Shown piece by piece: positions 25,373 through 34,276 of a DNA stretch of 64,000 bases; within the stretch, counting starts at the first letter, position 1, and the number at the start of each line of letters is the position of its first letter. Source of the DNA: Halocatena halophila. GTDB lineage: Archaea > Halobacteriota > Halobacteria > Halobacteriales > Haloarculaceae. A program made the translations under genes and the position numbers. The notes below the pieces were generated by a model that saw only the letters and a program-made list of their open reading frames with translations, ran no database searches and was not told where the DNA came from. The DNA is taken from NCBI GenBank assembly GCA_027563145.1, contig CP071306.1, positions 1,116,001-1,180,000 on the forward strand, read 5' to 3'.

Positions 25373-26245
25373 TCAGGCCGCGAGCGCGCTCTGTGTCTCG
25401 TTTGCGGTTTCGTTGCCGGCGTCGCCTGCAGTCTCATTACCTGCGTCGTCTGCAGTTTCGTTGCCTGCGCCGCCCTCACTCTGTTGTTGTTCGAGCCAGT
25501 TCTGATACTCCTGCTGGCTTTTCACTTCGATCGTTCCGAGCATCTGTGAGTGGCCCGAGCCACAGAACTCCGCACAGTAGAGCTGGTAGGTGCCTGGTTC
25601 GTACGATTTCGTTTTGAGCGTGTGGTACTCACCGGGGAACGCATCCTGTTTGAGACCAAGCTTCGGTGCGTGGAACGAGTGGAGTGTGTCAGCAGCCGTG
25701 AGATGGAGATACACCGGTTTGTTCGCCGGAATCACCAGTTTGTTCGTCGAAGTGAGGTTGCCATCGGCGCCAAGATAGTTGAACGTCCAGGAGAACTGCC
25801 GGGCGACGACCTCAACCTGGACGGCGTCCTCGTCGGCTGCTGGAGCGTACGTCCCGTTGTAATCGTACGAGAGTCCCTCCACTTCGCCTGGGGAGTTCGT
25901 GGTTGCGGTCGTTCCGCCGAGATAAGCGCTCCCAAGCGCGACAGTTGAGGAAAGTCCCACGAACAAGAGCACGATCGCGGTCGCAACCGTCCAGGAGATT
26001 TCGAGTCGGCGATTCTCCTGGGTCGGTTTTGCTTCGCCGGAGTTTCTGAACCGATAGACGGTGTAGATGAGAATGACCTCAACCAGCACTGTGATCGGTA
26101 TCGCGGCGTACAACAATATCTCGTTGAGATTGTTGATCTGCTCGATGTTGACCGACGGTTGGGCAGCAGCCGTCCCGGCCAAAACGGTAGCCACCAACAG
26201 CCCCGTAATGACGGACAATACGCTCCGTATCCGCGTCCCAGTCAT
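25373..26245 (-). CDS. coxB: cytochrome c oxidase subunit II (CuA-binding)
   Basis: 290 residues. After a hydrophobic signal region (VITGLLVATVLAGTAAAQ) come two helices and a cupredoxin domain outside the cell. The CuA site is complete: His in LHSFHAPKLG, then YCAEFCGSGHSQM (C-x3-C-x3-H-x2-M). It accepts electrons, here probably from halocyanin, and passes them to subunit I. The C-terminal 45 residues hold a repeated AGNETADD-like element with four N-E-T sequons. It is divergent from the CtaB fusion, with 41 bases between, which ties oxidase structure and heme synthesis to one regulatory space. Confidence 0.93.
   Translation of the reverse strand: MTGTRIRSVLSVITGLLVATVLAGTAAAQPSVNIEQINNLNEILLYAAIPITVLVEVILIYTVYRFRNSGEAKPTQENRRLEISWTVATAIVLLFVGLSSTVALGSAYLGGTTATTNSPGEVEGLSYDYNGTYAPAADEDAVQVEVVARQFSWTFNYLGADGNLTSTNKLVIPANKPVYLHLTAADTLHSFHAPKLGLKQDAFPGEYHTLKTKSYEPGTYQLYCAEFCGSGHSQMLGTIEVKSQQEYQNWLEQQQSEGGAGNETADDAGNETAGDAGNETANETQSALAA
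25384..25464 (-). repeat. short tandem repeat in coxB 3' end encoding N-E-T sequons
   Basis: The DNA repeats a roughly 27-base unit, (G)GTTTCGTTGCC/TGCGTC on the plus strand, three times with small changes. The coded units are AGNETADD, AGNETAGD and AGNETANE. The near-identical codons suggest recent slippage or unequal exchange. Confidence 0.6.
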
Positions 26246-26286
26246 ATGCTGCGGTTAGATAGCCCACGGTAAATACCTGCTGAACT

Positions 26287-27744
26287 ATGGTGACGGCAGG
26301 GCAGAACGATGCAAAAAACGGGGAGAATAAGTACGAACGATACCGAGGTTTGATAGTGTCCACGGAAGCCTCATCCCCGCGATTCACGCAGTTGTTGGTG
26401 GCCACTGTGGTCGGTGTTTATCTACTCGTTGTGGTTGGTGCGACAGCATCGCTCGCTGACAGCGTGCGGGCGTGTTCAACGTGGCCAGTCTGTTCTGGCC
26501 CGCTCACCGATCTGCAGCTTGCGATCGCGATGGGCCATCGTGCGGTGGCGGTGCTCGTTTTCGGCTTGCTCTGTGCAGCCTGTCTGGTCGGCTTTTCGAA
26601 CGCGACGGCACAGGTGAAAGCCACACTGGTGCTCTCAGCGCTCATCTATCCCGTCCAGATCGGGGTCGGCGCGCTCGTCGCGACCAGCAGCGCGCCGGTA
26701 GAGCTCGCGACGCTCCATCTTCTCGGCGGTGGTGTGATCTTCGTTGCACTCGCACTGGGGCTCGCCTGGCAGCTCGAAGCCGAAACCGGATCGACCGACA
26801 CCACACCAACAGCAACTCCCTCGGGAACAGTTTCGGAGCCAACATCACCTGAACAGCAGCCACACGAGGACGGATTCATCACTACGATCCGGGCGTACTA
26901 CACGCTGATGAAACCCCGGCTGATGTGGCTGCTCTGTCTCGTTGCGGGTGCTGGAATGGCGCTTGCAGCGTCCACCGGAGCCACGACGCTAACGGTGCGG
27001 ACGGCAGTCCTCACACTCGGTGGGGGCATTCTCTCGATCGGCGCTTCGGGAACGTTCAACCACGTGCTCGAACGAGACGTGGACCGGCGGATGGCTCGAA
27101 CCGCAGATCGACCGCTAGCAACCGACACGGTGGGCGTTAGAAATGCGATCCTGTTCGGGGCAACACTCGCGCTCGGATCGTTATTGTTGTTCGCACAGCT
27201 CAACGCACTCGCGGCCGCGCTCGGACTGTTCGCCATCGTGTTCTACAGCGTGATCTACACGCTCGTGTTGAAACCGAACACCGTCCAGAACACGGTGCTT
27301 GGTGGTCTCGCCGGCGCGATTCCGGCACTGATCGGCTGGGCCGGCGTCACCGGTCGGATCGATCTTCCGGCACTCGTGCTCGCCGCATTGATCTTCGCCT
27401 GGACGCCCGCCCATTTTTACAACCTCGCACTGGCTTACCGCGACGATTACGAACGCGGTGGTTTCCCGATGATGCCAGTCGTTCGTGGCGAAACGACCAC
27501 CAGAAAGCACATCATCTACTATCTGGTGGCGACGCTGCTCACGGCAATTGCACTGACCGCACTCACCCCGCTGGGATGGCTTTATGCGAGCGCGACCGTC
27601 TCGCTTGGTGGACTCTTTCTCTGGTTCGTCGTCAAACTCCACCGCGAGCAGACTGATGGAGCGGCTCTCAGGGCGTTTCACGCCTCAAACGCCTATCTCG
27701 GGGTCGTTCTCGTCTCGGTGATCGTCGATGCAATGGTCGTCTGA
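26287..27744 (+). CDS. ctaB: heme O synthase (protoheme IX farnesyltransferase) with N-terminal half-CtaA domain
   Basis: 485 residues in two parts. Residues about 30-165 are a four-helix CtaA/COX15-like half with RACSTWPVCSGP, a His in MGHRAVAVLVFG and a His in LATLHLLGGGV. After a Thr/Pro/Gln linker (about 165-200), residues 200-485 form a UbiA-type prenyltransferase. It shows YTLMKPRLMWLL, the NHVLERDVDRRM motif (N-x5-D-x2-D) and FYNLALAYRDDYERGG. The second part farnesylates heme B to heme O. The first part may be a partner domain of heme A synthase. The fusion is known in haloarchaea. A GTG start at 26356 is a possible alternative. Confidence 0.9.
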   Translation: MVTAGQNDAKNGENKYERYRGLIVSTEASSPRFTQLLVATVVGVYLLVVVGATASLADSVRACSTWPVCSGPLTDLQLAIAMGHRAVAVLVFGLLCAACLVGFSNATAQVKATLVLSALIYPVQIGVGALVATSSAPVELATLHLLGGGVIFVALALGLAWQLEAETGSTDTTPTATPSGTVSEPTSPEQQPHEDGFITTIRAYYTLMKPRLMWLLCLVAGAGMALAASTGATTLTVRTAVLTLGGGILSIGASGTFNHVLERDVDRRMARTADRPLATDTVGVRNAILFGATLALGSLLLFAQLNALAAALGLFAIVFYSVIYTLVLKPNTVQNTVLGGLAGAIPALIGWAGVTGRIDLPALVLAALIFAWTPAHFYNLALAYRDDYERGGFPMMPVVRGETTTRKHIIYYLVATLLTAIALTALTPLGWLYASATVSLGGLFLWFVVKLHREQTDGAALRAFHASNAYLGVVLVSVIVDAMVV

Positions 27745-28429
27745 GACGGCTCGGTCGGCGCTCATTTCGTGGCTCACCCGCACCGAAACAGTGGGATGGA
27801 TCGCGGTCTGTAATACAGAGCTACTGGTCGTCCTCTGGTATCTTCTCATAACACCAGGGACCCCCCGATCGCCCTGGCTGTTCGCGATGCCGTTCGTCTG
27901 GATCAACGTCTCGATCTGGGCTGTGTTACATTCGAACGTCCCAACGGGAGTTGCACGGTCGAAGCGGATCCTCGGTGGCGTGCTCGCGATTGGTTACTTT
28001 CTGGTGCTTGGCTACGTTGGTGGGCTCTTTGGCGGAGGAATCGGCCCGCTTGCGACCGGGGTTCGCCTTGAGCTCGTTTCGTTGCCACCGGGATTTTCGC
28101 CCGCACTGTTGTATGCCGGCGAACACCTCAGGGTTGCCCTGCTCCCGTTCAAGCTAATCGGCTATCTCACGCTTGCCTGGCTGGTGTATGTGACTGCCAT
28201 CGACGTGGCCGGCTCGCTCACCGCCAGCGTGCTGGGGCTGTTCTCCTGTGTGTCGTGTGTGTTGCCGGTCATCGCAGCGGTGCTGGGATCAGTGCTGGGT
28301 GGCACTGGTGCGCTCGTTACCGTTGCGAGCGCACAGAGCTATCTCCTTTCGACGATCGCGTTCGTGCTGACCGTTGGATTGCTCGTCTATCAGCCAACGG
28401 CGGGGAGCTTTTCGCGCTGGCGTTCGTAA
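27728..28429 (+). CDS. six-to-seven-helix membrane protein of the cytochrome-oxidase assembly cluster
   Basis: 233 residues, nearly all hydrophobic. It includes VLWYLLITPGTPRSPWLF, GGVLAIGYFLVLGYVGGLFGG split by glycines, and the Cys pair in FSCVSCVLPVIAAV. No enzyme motif is recognisable. The ATG overlaps the end of ctaB by 17 bases, so expression is surely linked. In haloarchaea a protein of this kind commonly follows ctaB (a DUF7546-type family, by memory). The C-V-S-C pair inside a helix suggests metal or thiol work, perhaps copper delivery, but this is an inference. Confidence 0.7.
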   Translation: MQWSSETARSALISWLTRTETVGWIAVCNTELLVVLWYLLITPGTPRSPWLFAMPFVWINVSIWAVLHSNVPTGVARSKRILGGVLAIGYFLVLGYVGGLFGGGIGPLATGVRLELVSLPPGFSPALLYAGEHLRVALLPFKLIGYLTLAWLVYVTAIDVAGSLTASVLGLFSCVSCVLPVIAAVLGSVLGGTGALVTVASAQSYLLSTIAFVLTVGLLVYQPTAGSFSRWRS

Positions 28430-28437
28430 TCGGAAAC

Positions 28438-28668
28438 ATGACACTCGTCGAAATCGAGTACTGTGTTCCGTGTGGCTTTCTTGAGCGCGCAGAGTCGATC
28501 CAGCACGCGCTGTTAGAAAATTTCGGCCAGCAGCTTGAGGGCGTACTCCTCCAGACCGGCGAGCACGGCGTTCTTCAGGTCCGAATCGAAGACACTGTCG
28601 TCTACGACAAACAGGAGGACACGTACGACGTTGACGAGATCGTTCGCGCGGTCAGAAACGAACTCTAG
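28438..28668 (+). CDS. Rdx/SelW-like thioredoxin-fold small protein
   Basis: A 76-residue protein that begins TLVEIEYCVPCGFLERA. The C-V-P-C motif early in the chain and the GVLQVRIEDTVVYDKQE strand match the SelT/SelW/SelH (Rdx) family, in which one Cys is selenocysteine in animals. The haloarchaeal versions use Cys at both sites. A thiol-redox function is likely and copper or oxidase assembly may be its context. The ATG at 28438 lies 8 bases after the previous stop, and the family length agrees; the reading frame stays open for another 180 bases upstream, but those codons overlap the membrane protein gene. Confidence 0.8.
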   Translation: MTLVEIEYCVPCGFLERAESIQHALLENFGQQLEGVLLQTGEHGVLQVRIEDTVVYDKQEDTYDVDEIVRAVRNEL

Positions 28669-28714
28669 CCACGAATCCGAAGCGCTTACCCAGCGACTGA
28701 CCGTCAGTGTAGGT

Positions 28715-29650
28715 ATGGTTTGTTACGCCGAGGACGTTCGGCGTGCGTACGGCGACACGGTCGCACTGGATGGCGTCTCCCTTGCCGTCGAGCGAGGCAG
28801 CGTGTTTGCGCTCATCGGACCGAACGGTGCAGGGAAAACGACACTCATTCGATCGTTAACCGGCACGACAGAGTACGAAGGAACGATCGAGCTGTTCGGT
28901 GAGCCACCATCGGCCGTCAATTCTCAGCGAATTGGGCTGTTGCCACAGTCGTTTTCACCACCAGAGCGATTGACTGCCAGAGAGCTCATCAGCTACTACG
29001 CCGGGCTGTTCGAGAACACACGCCCGGTCGATGACGTGCTCGAAGATGTCGGCATGGAAGATGCTGCCGATACCTGGTACGAATCGCTCTCTGGAGGCCA
29101 ACAACGACGCGTCTGTGTTGGCACCACGCTGGTGAACGACCCCGAACTGTTGTTACTCGATGAACCGACAACGGGGATCGATCCAGCCGGCAGACAGGAT
29201 CTCTGGATGCTGCTCGACAATCTCGCCGCGGCGGGGACCACCATCGTATTGACCACACATTACATGGAAGAAGCCCAGACGCTGGCCGATCAGGTCGCCC
29301 TCCTCAATGACGGTGCGATCGTGGCCGATGGACCACCCGAGAAACTGATCACAGAATACGGTGGACCAAGTCAACTCTCGATCGAGTGTACCGAAGGAAC
29401 GGAGATCGAGACGGCAACGATGGCCGTTGGCGGGCTTGGTGAGGGCGTCGAAACCGACCACCGAACGGTAACAATCTATGGCGTCTCCCCCCGCGAAATC
29501 GACGCCACGTTGTCAGCGCTCGAACGCGCCGATGTCGAATTCGATGGCCTCACCTGGCAGGAGCCGGATCTGGAGACCGTCTACCTCACGCTAACAGAAG
29601 ATGCCAACGATGGTGCCACCCCCCACGCGGAGGTGACACCACTGCCATGA
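28715..29650 (+). CDS. ABC transporter ATP-binding protein
   Basis: 311 residues. Walker A is GPNGAGKTT, the Q-loop LLPQSFSPPERL, the signature SLSGGQQRRV, Walker B LLLLDEPTTGID, and the H-loop LTTHYMEE. About 75 C-terminal residues form a small extra domain found in DrrA/CcmA-type exporters. It pairs with the permease that follows with a 4-base overlap (ATGA). In the oxidase assembly cluster such a pair may handle copper or a lipid, resembling NosF/NosY, but the substrate is unproven. The ATG at 28715 (MVCYAEDVRRAYG) is the family start. Confidence 0.92.
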   Translation: MVCYAEDVRRAYGDTVALDGVSLAVERGSVFALIGPNGAGKTTLIRSLTGTTEYEGTIELFGEPPSAVNSQRIGLLPQSFSPPERLTARELISYYAGLFENTRPVDDVLEDVGMEDAADTWYESLSGGQQRRVCVGTTLVNDPELLLLDEPTTGIDPAGRQDLWMLLDNLAAAGTTIVLTTHYMEEAQTLADQVALLNDGAIVADGPPEKLITEYGGPSQLSIECTEGTEIETATMAVGGLGEGVETDHRTVTIYGVSPREIDATLSALERADVEFDGLTWQEPDLETVYLTLTEDANDGATPHAEVTPLP

Positions 29651-30396
29651 TGTCCGTTGCGCGTGTGACCGCCGAGGCAGATAGCGCCTACCGATCGTTC
29701 GTCCGCCGACGGACGGCCGTCTTTTTCACGTTTTTCTTCCCGGTGATCATCATCCTCATCTTCGGGGCCCTCGTCCAGACTCAGCCAACCGGTGGTGGGC
29801 TGTTCGCAGAGGCACCCGCCTACTACGTCCCGGGATATCTCGCGGTGGTCGTTCTGTTCACGCCGCTGTCGCGCGTCGGCTCGACCGTGGCTCGCCATCG
29901 GGACGGCAATCGATTCGAAAAACTGGCCACCACGCCGCTCACCAGGGTTGAGTGGTTGCTTGCCCACACGCTCGTTAACATAGCCATCATTGGCGTCGCG
30001 AGCTGTATCATCCTCGGACTCGTGGTCGTCACCACTGGCGCAACGATCGTCTTCTCCTGGTGGCTGGTCCCGTTCATTCTCTTTGGCGTCGCCCTGTTCT
30101 GTGGTCTGGGAGCGCTGCTCGGACGGATCGCAGACTCACAGGACGGCGTCATCGCCGCCAGCAACTCCATTGCACTCCCGCTATTGTTCCTCTCAGAAAC
30201 GTTCATTACGCCGGCGCTGTTGCCCGAATGGTTCCGGCCGGCGCTCAATCTGTCGCCGCTAACCTACTTTGCCCGTGGCGTTCGCTCGGCGACGATGCCA
30301 CCGGGTGGAGATCCGACAGGAGCCTGTCTCGTGGTTACGCTCCTCGCTGTGGTGTTTGTGATCGCTGGCGCGTACGCGCTCCCAAAAACCGACTGA
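29647..30396 (+). CDS. ABC-2 type transporter permease
   Basis: 249 residues with six helices: FFTFFFPVIIILIFGALV, GYLAVVVLFTPLSRVG, LVNIAIIGVASCIILGLVVV, FILFGVALFCGLGALL, and ALPLLFLSETFITPALLP, then a last helix near the end. The order and the LSPLTYFARGVR element are typical of ABC-2 permeases paired with DrrA-like ATPases. It overlaps the ATPase gene by four bases. The stop lies four bases from the convergent DUF420 gene. Likely an exporter; the solute is unknown. Confidence 0.88.
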   Translation: MMSVARVTAEADSAYRSFVRRRTAVFFTFFFPVIIILIFGALVQTQPTGGGLFAEAPAYYVPGYLAVVVLFTPLSRVGSTVARHRDGNRFEKLATTPLTRVEWLLAHTLVNIAIIGVASCIILGLVVVTTGATIVFSWWLVPFILFGVALFCGLGALLGRIADSQDGVIAASNSIALPLLFLSETFITPALLPEWFRPALNLSPLTYFARGVRSATMPPGGDPTGACLVVTLLAVVFVIAGAYALPKTD

Positions 30397-30400
30397 CTGC

Positions 30401-31009
30401 TCAGCGGGGCGTCCAGCTGTAGAGGTGATTGAGCATGAAATACGTCAGTACTCCCAGCGCCAGGCTGACCGACCAGGCAACGACTGCGATCCGGCCGACA
30501 CGCGCGTGTGCTGTTTCGGTCAACTCTGCTGGCGTGTGTGAAAGTCCGAGAACGATCGCATAGAGCACAACCGGCACCGCAACTACCGACAGCAAAATGT
30601 GAACCGCCAGCATGAGAAGGTAGAGCGGTCGCACGATCGACCGGAATTCGTAGAGGAACTGTCCCGGTTCGATCAGAATCGATTTCTCGAATCCACCGCC
30701 CACCTTCCAGAGGTATAACACCAGAAACAGACAGATGAGCCCGAACGCGGTGACCATTGCAACACGGTGGAGACGAACACGGTCACGCCGAATGAGATAC
30801 CAGCCAATCAACAGTGCAGACAATGCCACGGAGTTGACGACCGCGATCAGATCCGAGAACAACAACACGGTGGATTCAGAAAGTGAGGGAAACAGTGGGA
30901 GTATCCCAGCAAACGCACCAATAACGAGTGCGTAGCCAAGCACCGACAACACTGCGGTGACGGCTTTCGCGTGAGGTTTAACGGACGACAATCGAGGGGA
31001 GGTGGCCAT
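30401..31009 (-). CDS. DUF420 membrane protein (cytochrome oxidase assembly-linked)
   Basis: 202 residues with about six helices. DUF420 marks are LFSDLIAVVNSVALSALLIGW, RLHRVAMVTAF, FLVLYLWKVGGG, LMLAVHILLSVVAVPVVLYA and AHARVGRIAVVAWSVSLALGV. The His residues in RLHR and AVHI sit at the membrane faces and could bind heme or copper. DUF420 genes are often beside oxidase and SCO-type genes, as here, so a role in oxidase biogenesis is plausible. The ATG at 31009 (MATSPRLSS) is used; the upstream extension is basic and lacks family similarity. Confidence 0.85.
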   Translation of the reverse strand: MATSPRLSSVKPHAKAVTAVLSVLGYALVIGAFAGILPLFPSLSESTVLLFSDLIAVVNSVALSALLIGWYLIRRDRVRLHRVAMVTAFGLICLFLVLYLWKVGGGFEKSILIEPGQFLYEFRSIVRPLYLLMLAVHILLSVVAVPVVLYAIVLGLSHTPAELTETAHARVGRIAVVAWSVSLALGVLTYFMLNHLYSWTPR

Positions 31010-31142
31010 ACAAACAGTTTGGCCACCCACCTTTTCCCGGCTTCGTTTCCGTGCGCTCCGAACCAACCATCAAAATATGTTGGTATTGCGTGTGGAAACC
31101 AAAACTATAAAATTATTTTACTATGTCTCGCTTTGTCTCCGC

Positions 31143-31961
31143 ATGGAACGACGACGATTCATACAGGCGACTACAGGCGCTATTGCACTCCTAGGAGGAT
31201 GTGTATCAGACCAAAACATCATCTCAGATAACAATAATACGAAGCGAACGATAAACAAAACGCTGGACGTGGGAGACAATGCGGTGCTGGGAATCAACAA
31301 TCCGAACGGCGAAGTGACGATCGATGGCGTTGATGGATCGACCGCGACGATCGACGGAACGATCACTGGACCCACACAACAATCGATCGATGAGGTGTCT
31401 GTGAACGCGTCAAAAGCAGATGGCGATATCACGGTTCGATCGTCGTACCCGGACGGAAGCCCAAAACGGGCGACTGTCTCGCTTCGCGTTCGATACCCTT
31501 CGGCGGCTACAGTTGGGCAAGTGCAAACGAATCACGGCGCGATCACGCTCCGGGACGCTGGTGGCTCGCCACGGCTCCGATCCAATAACGGGTCGATCAC
31601 TGCCCGCCGTGTCGATGGGACAGTCACCGCACGTACTGAAAATGGAGAGATTCTCGTGCGCGATCCAGGAGCGATCGGGCAGCTTCGCACGCACAACGGA
31701 AGCATTGAAACCGACGTTCCGGCGGTCACTAGCGATGTGACGGTGCAAACGACGAACGGTCCGATCGACGCATCGCTTTCTCCGTCGCTTGATGTGGGTA
31801 TCAAAGCAACGACGACACACAGTCCGATCAAGACACACGGCCTTGAGTTGGCAAATTCCAGCACGGCGACCGACGTTTCTGGAACGATCGGGACGGAGAA
31901 ACACCAGCTCAAGTTCGTTACCACAAACGGCTCAATATCGCTCCACGTTCTTACCGCGTGA
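31143..31961 (+). CDS. Tat-exported lipoprotein with DUF4097 beta-repeat domain
   Basis: 272 residues. The N-terminus MERRRFIQATTGAIALLGGC has a twin-Arg motif and a lipobox (LGGC, Cys20), so it should be a Tat-dependent lipoprotein. The rest is a parallel-type beta repeat: NPNGEVTIDGV, TNHGAITLRDAG, SNNGSITARRVDG, TENGEILVRD, THNGSIETDV, TTNGPIDASL. Each unit carries an N-G-x-I pattern, as in DUF4097/adhesin-like proteins. It may be a surface scaffold. The ATG at 31143 starts the signal peptide exactly; an upstream in-frame start at 31002 is rejected. Confidence 0.8.
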   Translation: MERRRFIQATTGAIALLGGCVSDQNIISDNNNTKRTINKTLDVGDNAVLGINNPNGEVTIDGVDGSTATIDGTITGPTQQSIDEVSVNASKADGDITVRSSYPDGSPKRATVSLRVRYPSAATVGQVQTNHGAITLRDAGGSPRLRSNNGSITARRVDGTVTARTENGEILVRDPGAIGQLRTHNGSIETDVPAVTSDVTVQTTNGPIDASLSPSLDVGIKATTTHSPIKTHGLELANSSTATDVSGTIGTEKHQLKFVTTNGSISLHVLTA

Positions 31962-32009
31962 CGTGTCCGAACCAGTGGGGCTATGGTCTACACGGCAGTA
32001 CTTGCCGCC

Positions 32010-32846
32010 ATGATCCCACCAATCGCTCGTCGGTTCGTGGCTGGAGAGACCGAGGCCGAAGCACTCGAACACGCGAGAGAGCTCCGCAACGACGACATCT
32101 ACACGATATTGAACCTGCTCGGAGAGCATTATCACGAGCCAGCACCAGCAGCAACTGACACGGAGACATACCGCCAGCTCTGTGCAGACCTCGACAACAC
32201 TGGACTCGGAGCGTGCGTTTCGGTCAAGCCGACGCAGATCGGGTTGGGCGTGAGTGAGGATACGTTCGAAGAGAATCTCGGATCGATCGTCGATCGCGCC
32301 CAGGAAACCGGTCAGTTCGTCTGGATCGACATGGAAGACAGAACGACGACCGACGCGACGCTGTCTGCGTTCGAACGGTTCGTTCGGGAGTATCCACGGA
32401 TGGGCGTCTGTGTGCAGGCTAATCTCCAGCGAACGGCGACCGATCTCGAGCGATTGGTTGAGCTCCCAGGGAAGATCCGACTGGTGAAAGGGGCGTACGA
32501 TGAGCCCGAGCACGTTGCATTCACGGATCGAGACGCCGTGAACGCGCACTATCGCGAGCTGCTTGAGCTGTTGTTTACGGAAAAAACCGCCGGAAGCGTT
32601 GCGGTTGGCAGCCACGATCCAGCGATGATCGATTACGCGATCGATCTCCACGACGCCTACGGAACGAAATTTGAGATCCAGATGCTGATGGGCGTTCGAG
32701 AGGACGCCCAGCGAGAACTCGCCGCCGAGTACGACCTCTATCAGTACGTTCCCTATGGCGGCCGCTGGTTCTCCTATTTCTATCGGCGCGTGATGGAACG
32801 TCGAGAAAACCTCACGTTTGCGCTCAGAGCGGTTCTGAATCGTTAG
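32010..32846 (+). CDS. proline dehydrogenase
   Basis: About 278 residues, a stand-alone PRODH barrel. Evidence is VSVKPTQIGLG, FVWIDMEDRTTTDATL, VCVQANLQRTATDLERL, GKIRLVKGAYDEPEHVAF, and QMLMGVREDAQREL followed by YQYVPYGGRWFSYFYRR. These follow the FAD-binding barrel of bacterial monofunctional PRODH, including the R-R C-terminal substrate Args. It oxidises proline to pyrroline-5-carboxylate and passes electrons to quinone. Start 32010 (MIPPIARRF) is the likely form; an ATG at 31983 is possible. It follows the lipoprotein gene by 48 bases and overlaps the convergent MATE gene by 4 bases. Confidence 0.9.
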   Translation: MIPPIARRFVAGETEAEALEHARELRNDDIYTILNLLGEHYHEPAPAATDTETYRQLCADLDNTGLGACVSVKPTQIGLGVSEDTFEENLGSIVDRAQETGQFVWIDMEDRTTTDATLSAFERFVREYPRMGVCVQANLQRTATDLERLVELPGKIRLVKGAYDEPEHVAFTDRDAVNAHYRELLELLFTEKTAGSVAVGSHDPAMIDYAIDLHDAYGTKFEIQMLMGVREDAQRELAAEYDLYQYVPYGGRWFSYFYRRVMERRENLTFALRAVLNR

Positions 32847-34276
32847 TCGTCGTTGGCCACAGCGGAGTGACCGAGTTCGTCGTCGCTCGTTCTGACGTCT
32901 GCATTCTGCCAGGTTCCACGAATGAACCACAGATACGCGATGATGCCACCGAGCACGTTCGAGATTGCGAACGCGATCCAGAGCCCAGACCGGCCAAACG
33001 GCAGCACTGTCGTTCCGAGCCACGCTGCGGGGAGTCGGATGAATCCCAGCGTCGCGATCGTGATTGCGGCCGCAATGATGGTGTAACCAGTGCCACGGAA
33101 CCCTCCAGTGTAGGCCCGCATCACGCCGATGAAGCCGAACGTTGGCGCGACATAGCGCAGGAATTCGGTGCTTACGGCAATGACCTCGGGATCGTTCGAG
33201 AACACCGCGGCGATCTGTGGTGCACCGAGCCAGACGATCGCGGCAACCGCCGAGAGCAATCCGAACAGCGCGAGTGCAGTGATGTGATTCACCCGTTCGG
33301 CACGGCCCTCTTTGCCGGCACCGACGTTCTGGCCGGTCATCGTCTCAACGCCCTGTGAGACAGCAATTGCCGGGAGAAAGATGACCGAGAAGACACGGGT
33401 GCCGATCCCGTAGCCAGCCACGACGGACGTCGAGAAGGTTCCCACGATCACGAGCAGGAAGTTCACTGATAACGCGCGTCCTGCTCCTTCGAGCGACGCT
33501 GGCGCGCCAAGCGAGACGAGCTTTTTCGCATATGTCAGATCCGGCGTCATCTTCGAGAGGCTAATGTGCACACCGCGGGTGCCACGGAGCATGATCCACA
33601 GCCCAACGATTGCAGCGCCGGCACGACAGACCACGGTTGCAACGGCGGCTCCCTGGATCCCCATCTCCGGAAAGACGGACCAGCCGTTGATGAGGAACGG
33701 ATCGAGGATGATGTTCAACACGACCGAGCCGAACATCACCATCATCGGCGTCACCGTATCGCCGTAGCCACGCATCAGCGACATGAAGACGAAAAAGCCG
33801 AACATGAAGACGATACCGACGGTGATCACCTCCATATACGCTGTTGCCCCGGTGTGGACCGCAGGAGACGCACCAAGCAGCGCCAGGATGTCGTCAACGA
33901 ACGGATAGCCGATTGCGCTCAGTAACAGCGAGCCGAGCGTGGCTATTGAGACGGTCTGTGAGGCGGCGTACTCTGCGCGCTCTGATTCGCCCGCGCCAAT
34001 GTGTTGTGCCACGAGCACCGATCCGGCCACCGAGAGGCCCGTTCCGAGCGAGATCAGCAAGAACACCACTGGAAACGCAAAACTGATCGCCGCCAGCGCG
34101 TTCGTGCTGTACTGCCCGAGCCAGTACGTATCGGCCAGGTTGTACGCCGTCTGGAACAGATTCGTGACGACGATCGGCAACGAGAGATAGAACATTGGCC
34201 GCGCGATCGAGCCACTGGTGAGATCGAACTCGTCCCGGTCTTTGAACAGCCGGTTGAACAACGAGCGAAGGCTCAC
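32843..34276 (-). CDS. MATE family multidrug efflux transporter
   Basis: 477 residues with about twelve helices. The first block, PMFYLSLPIVVTNLFQTAYNLADTYWLGQ split over residues 25-55, and the internal repeat ALSVNFLLVIVGTFSTSVVAGYGIGTRV carry the MATE pattern. It should export cationic drugs or metabolites by Na+ or H+ antiport. Its start overlaps the stop of the tetR gene (4 bases, ATGA), making a regulator-pump operon. Expression is presumably released when the TetR protein binds its ligand. Confidence 0.92.
   Translation of the reverse strand: MSLRSLFNRLFKDRDEFDLTSGSIARPMFYLSLPIVVTNLFQTAYNLADTYWLGQYSTNALAAISFAFPVVFLLISLGTGLSVAGSVLVAQHIGAGESERAEYAASQTVSIATLGSLLLSAIGYPFVDDILALLGASPAVHTGATAYMEVITVGIVFMFGFFVFMSLMRGYGDTVTPMMVMFGSVVLNIILDPFLINGWSVFPEMGIQGAAVATVVCRAGAAIVGLWIMLRGTRGVHISLSKMTPDLTYAKKLVSLGAPASLEGAGRALSVNFLLVIVGTFSTSVVAGYGIGTRVFSVIFLPAIAVSQGVETMTGQNVGAGKEGRAERVNHITALALFGLLSAVAAIVWLGAPQIAAVFSNDPEVIAVSTEFLRYVAPTFGFIGVMRAYTGGFRGTGYTIIAAAITIATLGFIRLPAAWLGTTVLPFGRSGLWIAFAISNVLGGIIAYLWFIRGTWQNADVRTSDDELGHSAVANDD

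Noticed and set aside
31932..33023. Minus-strand frame opposite proline dehydrogenase
   Set aside because: Antisense shadow of a gene with clear PRODH motifs.
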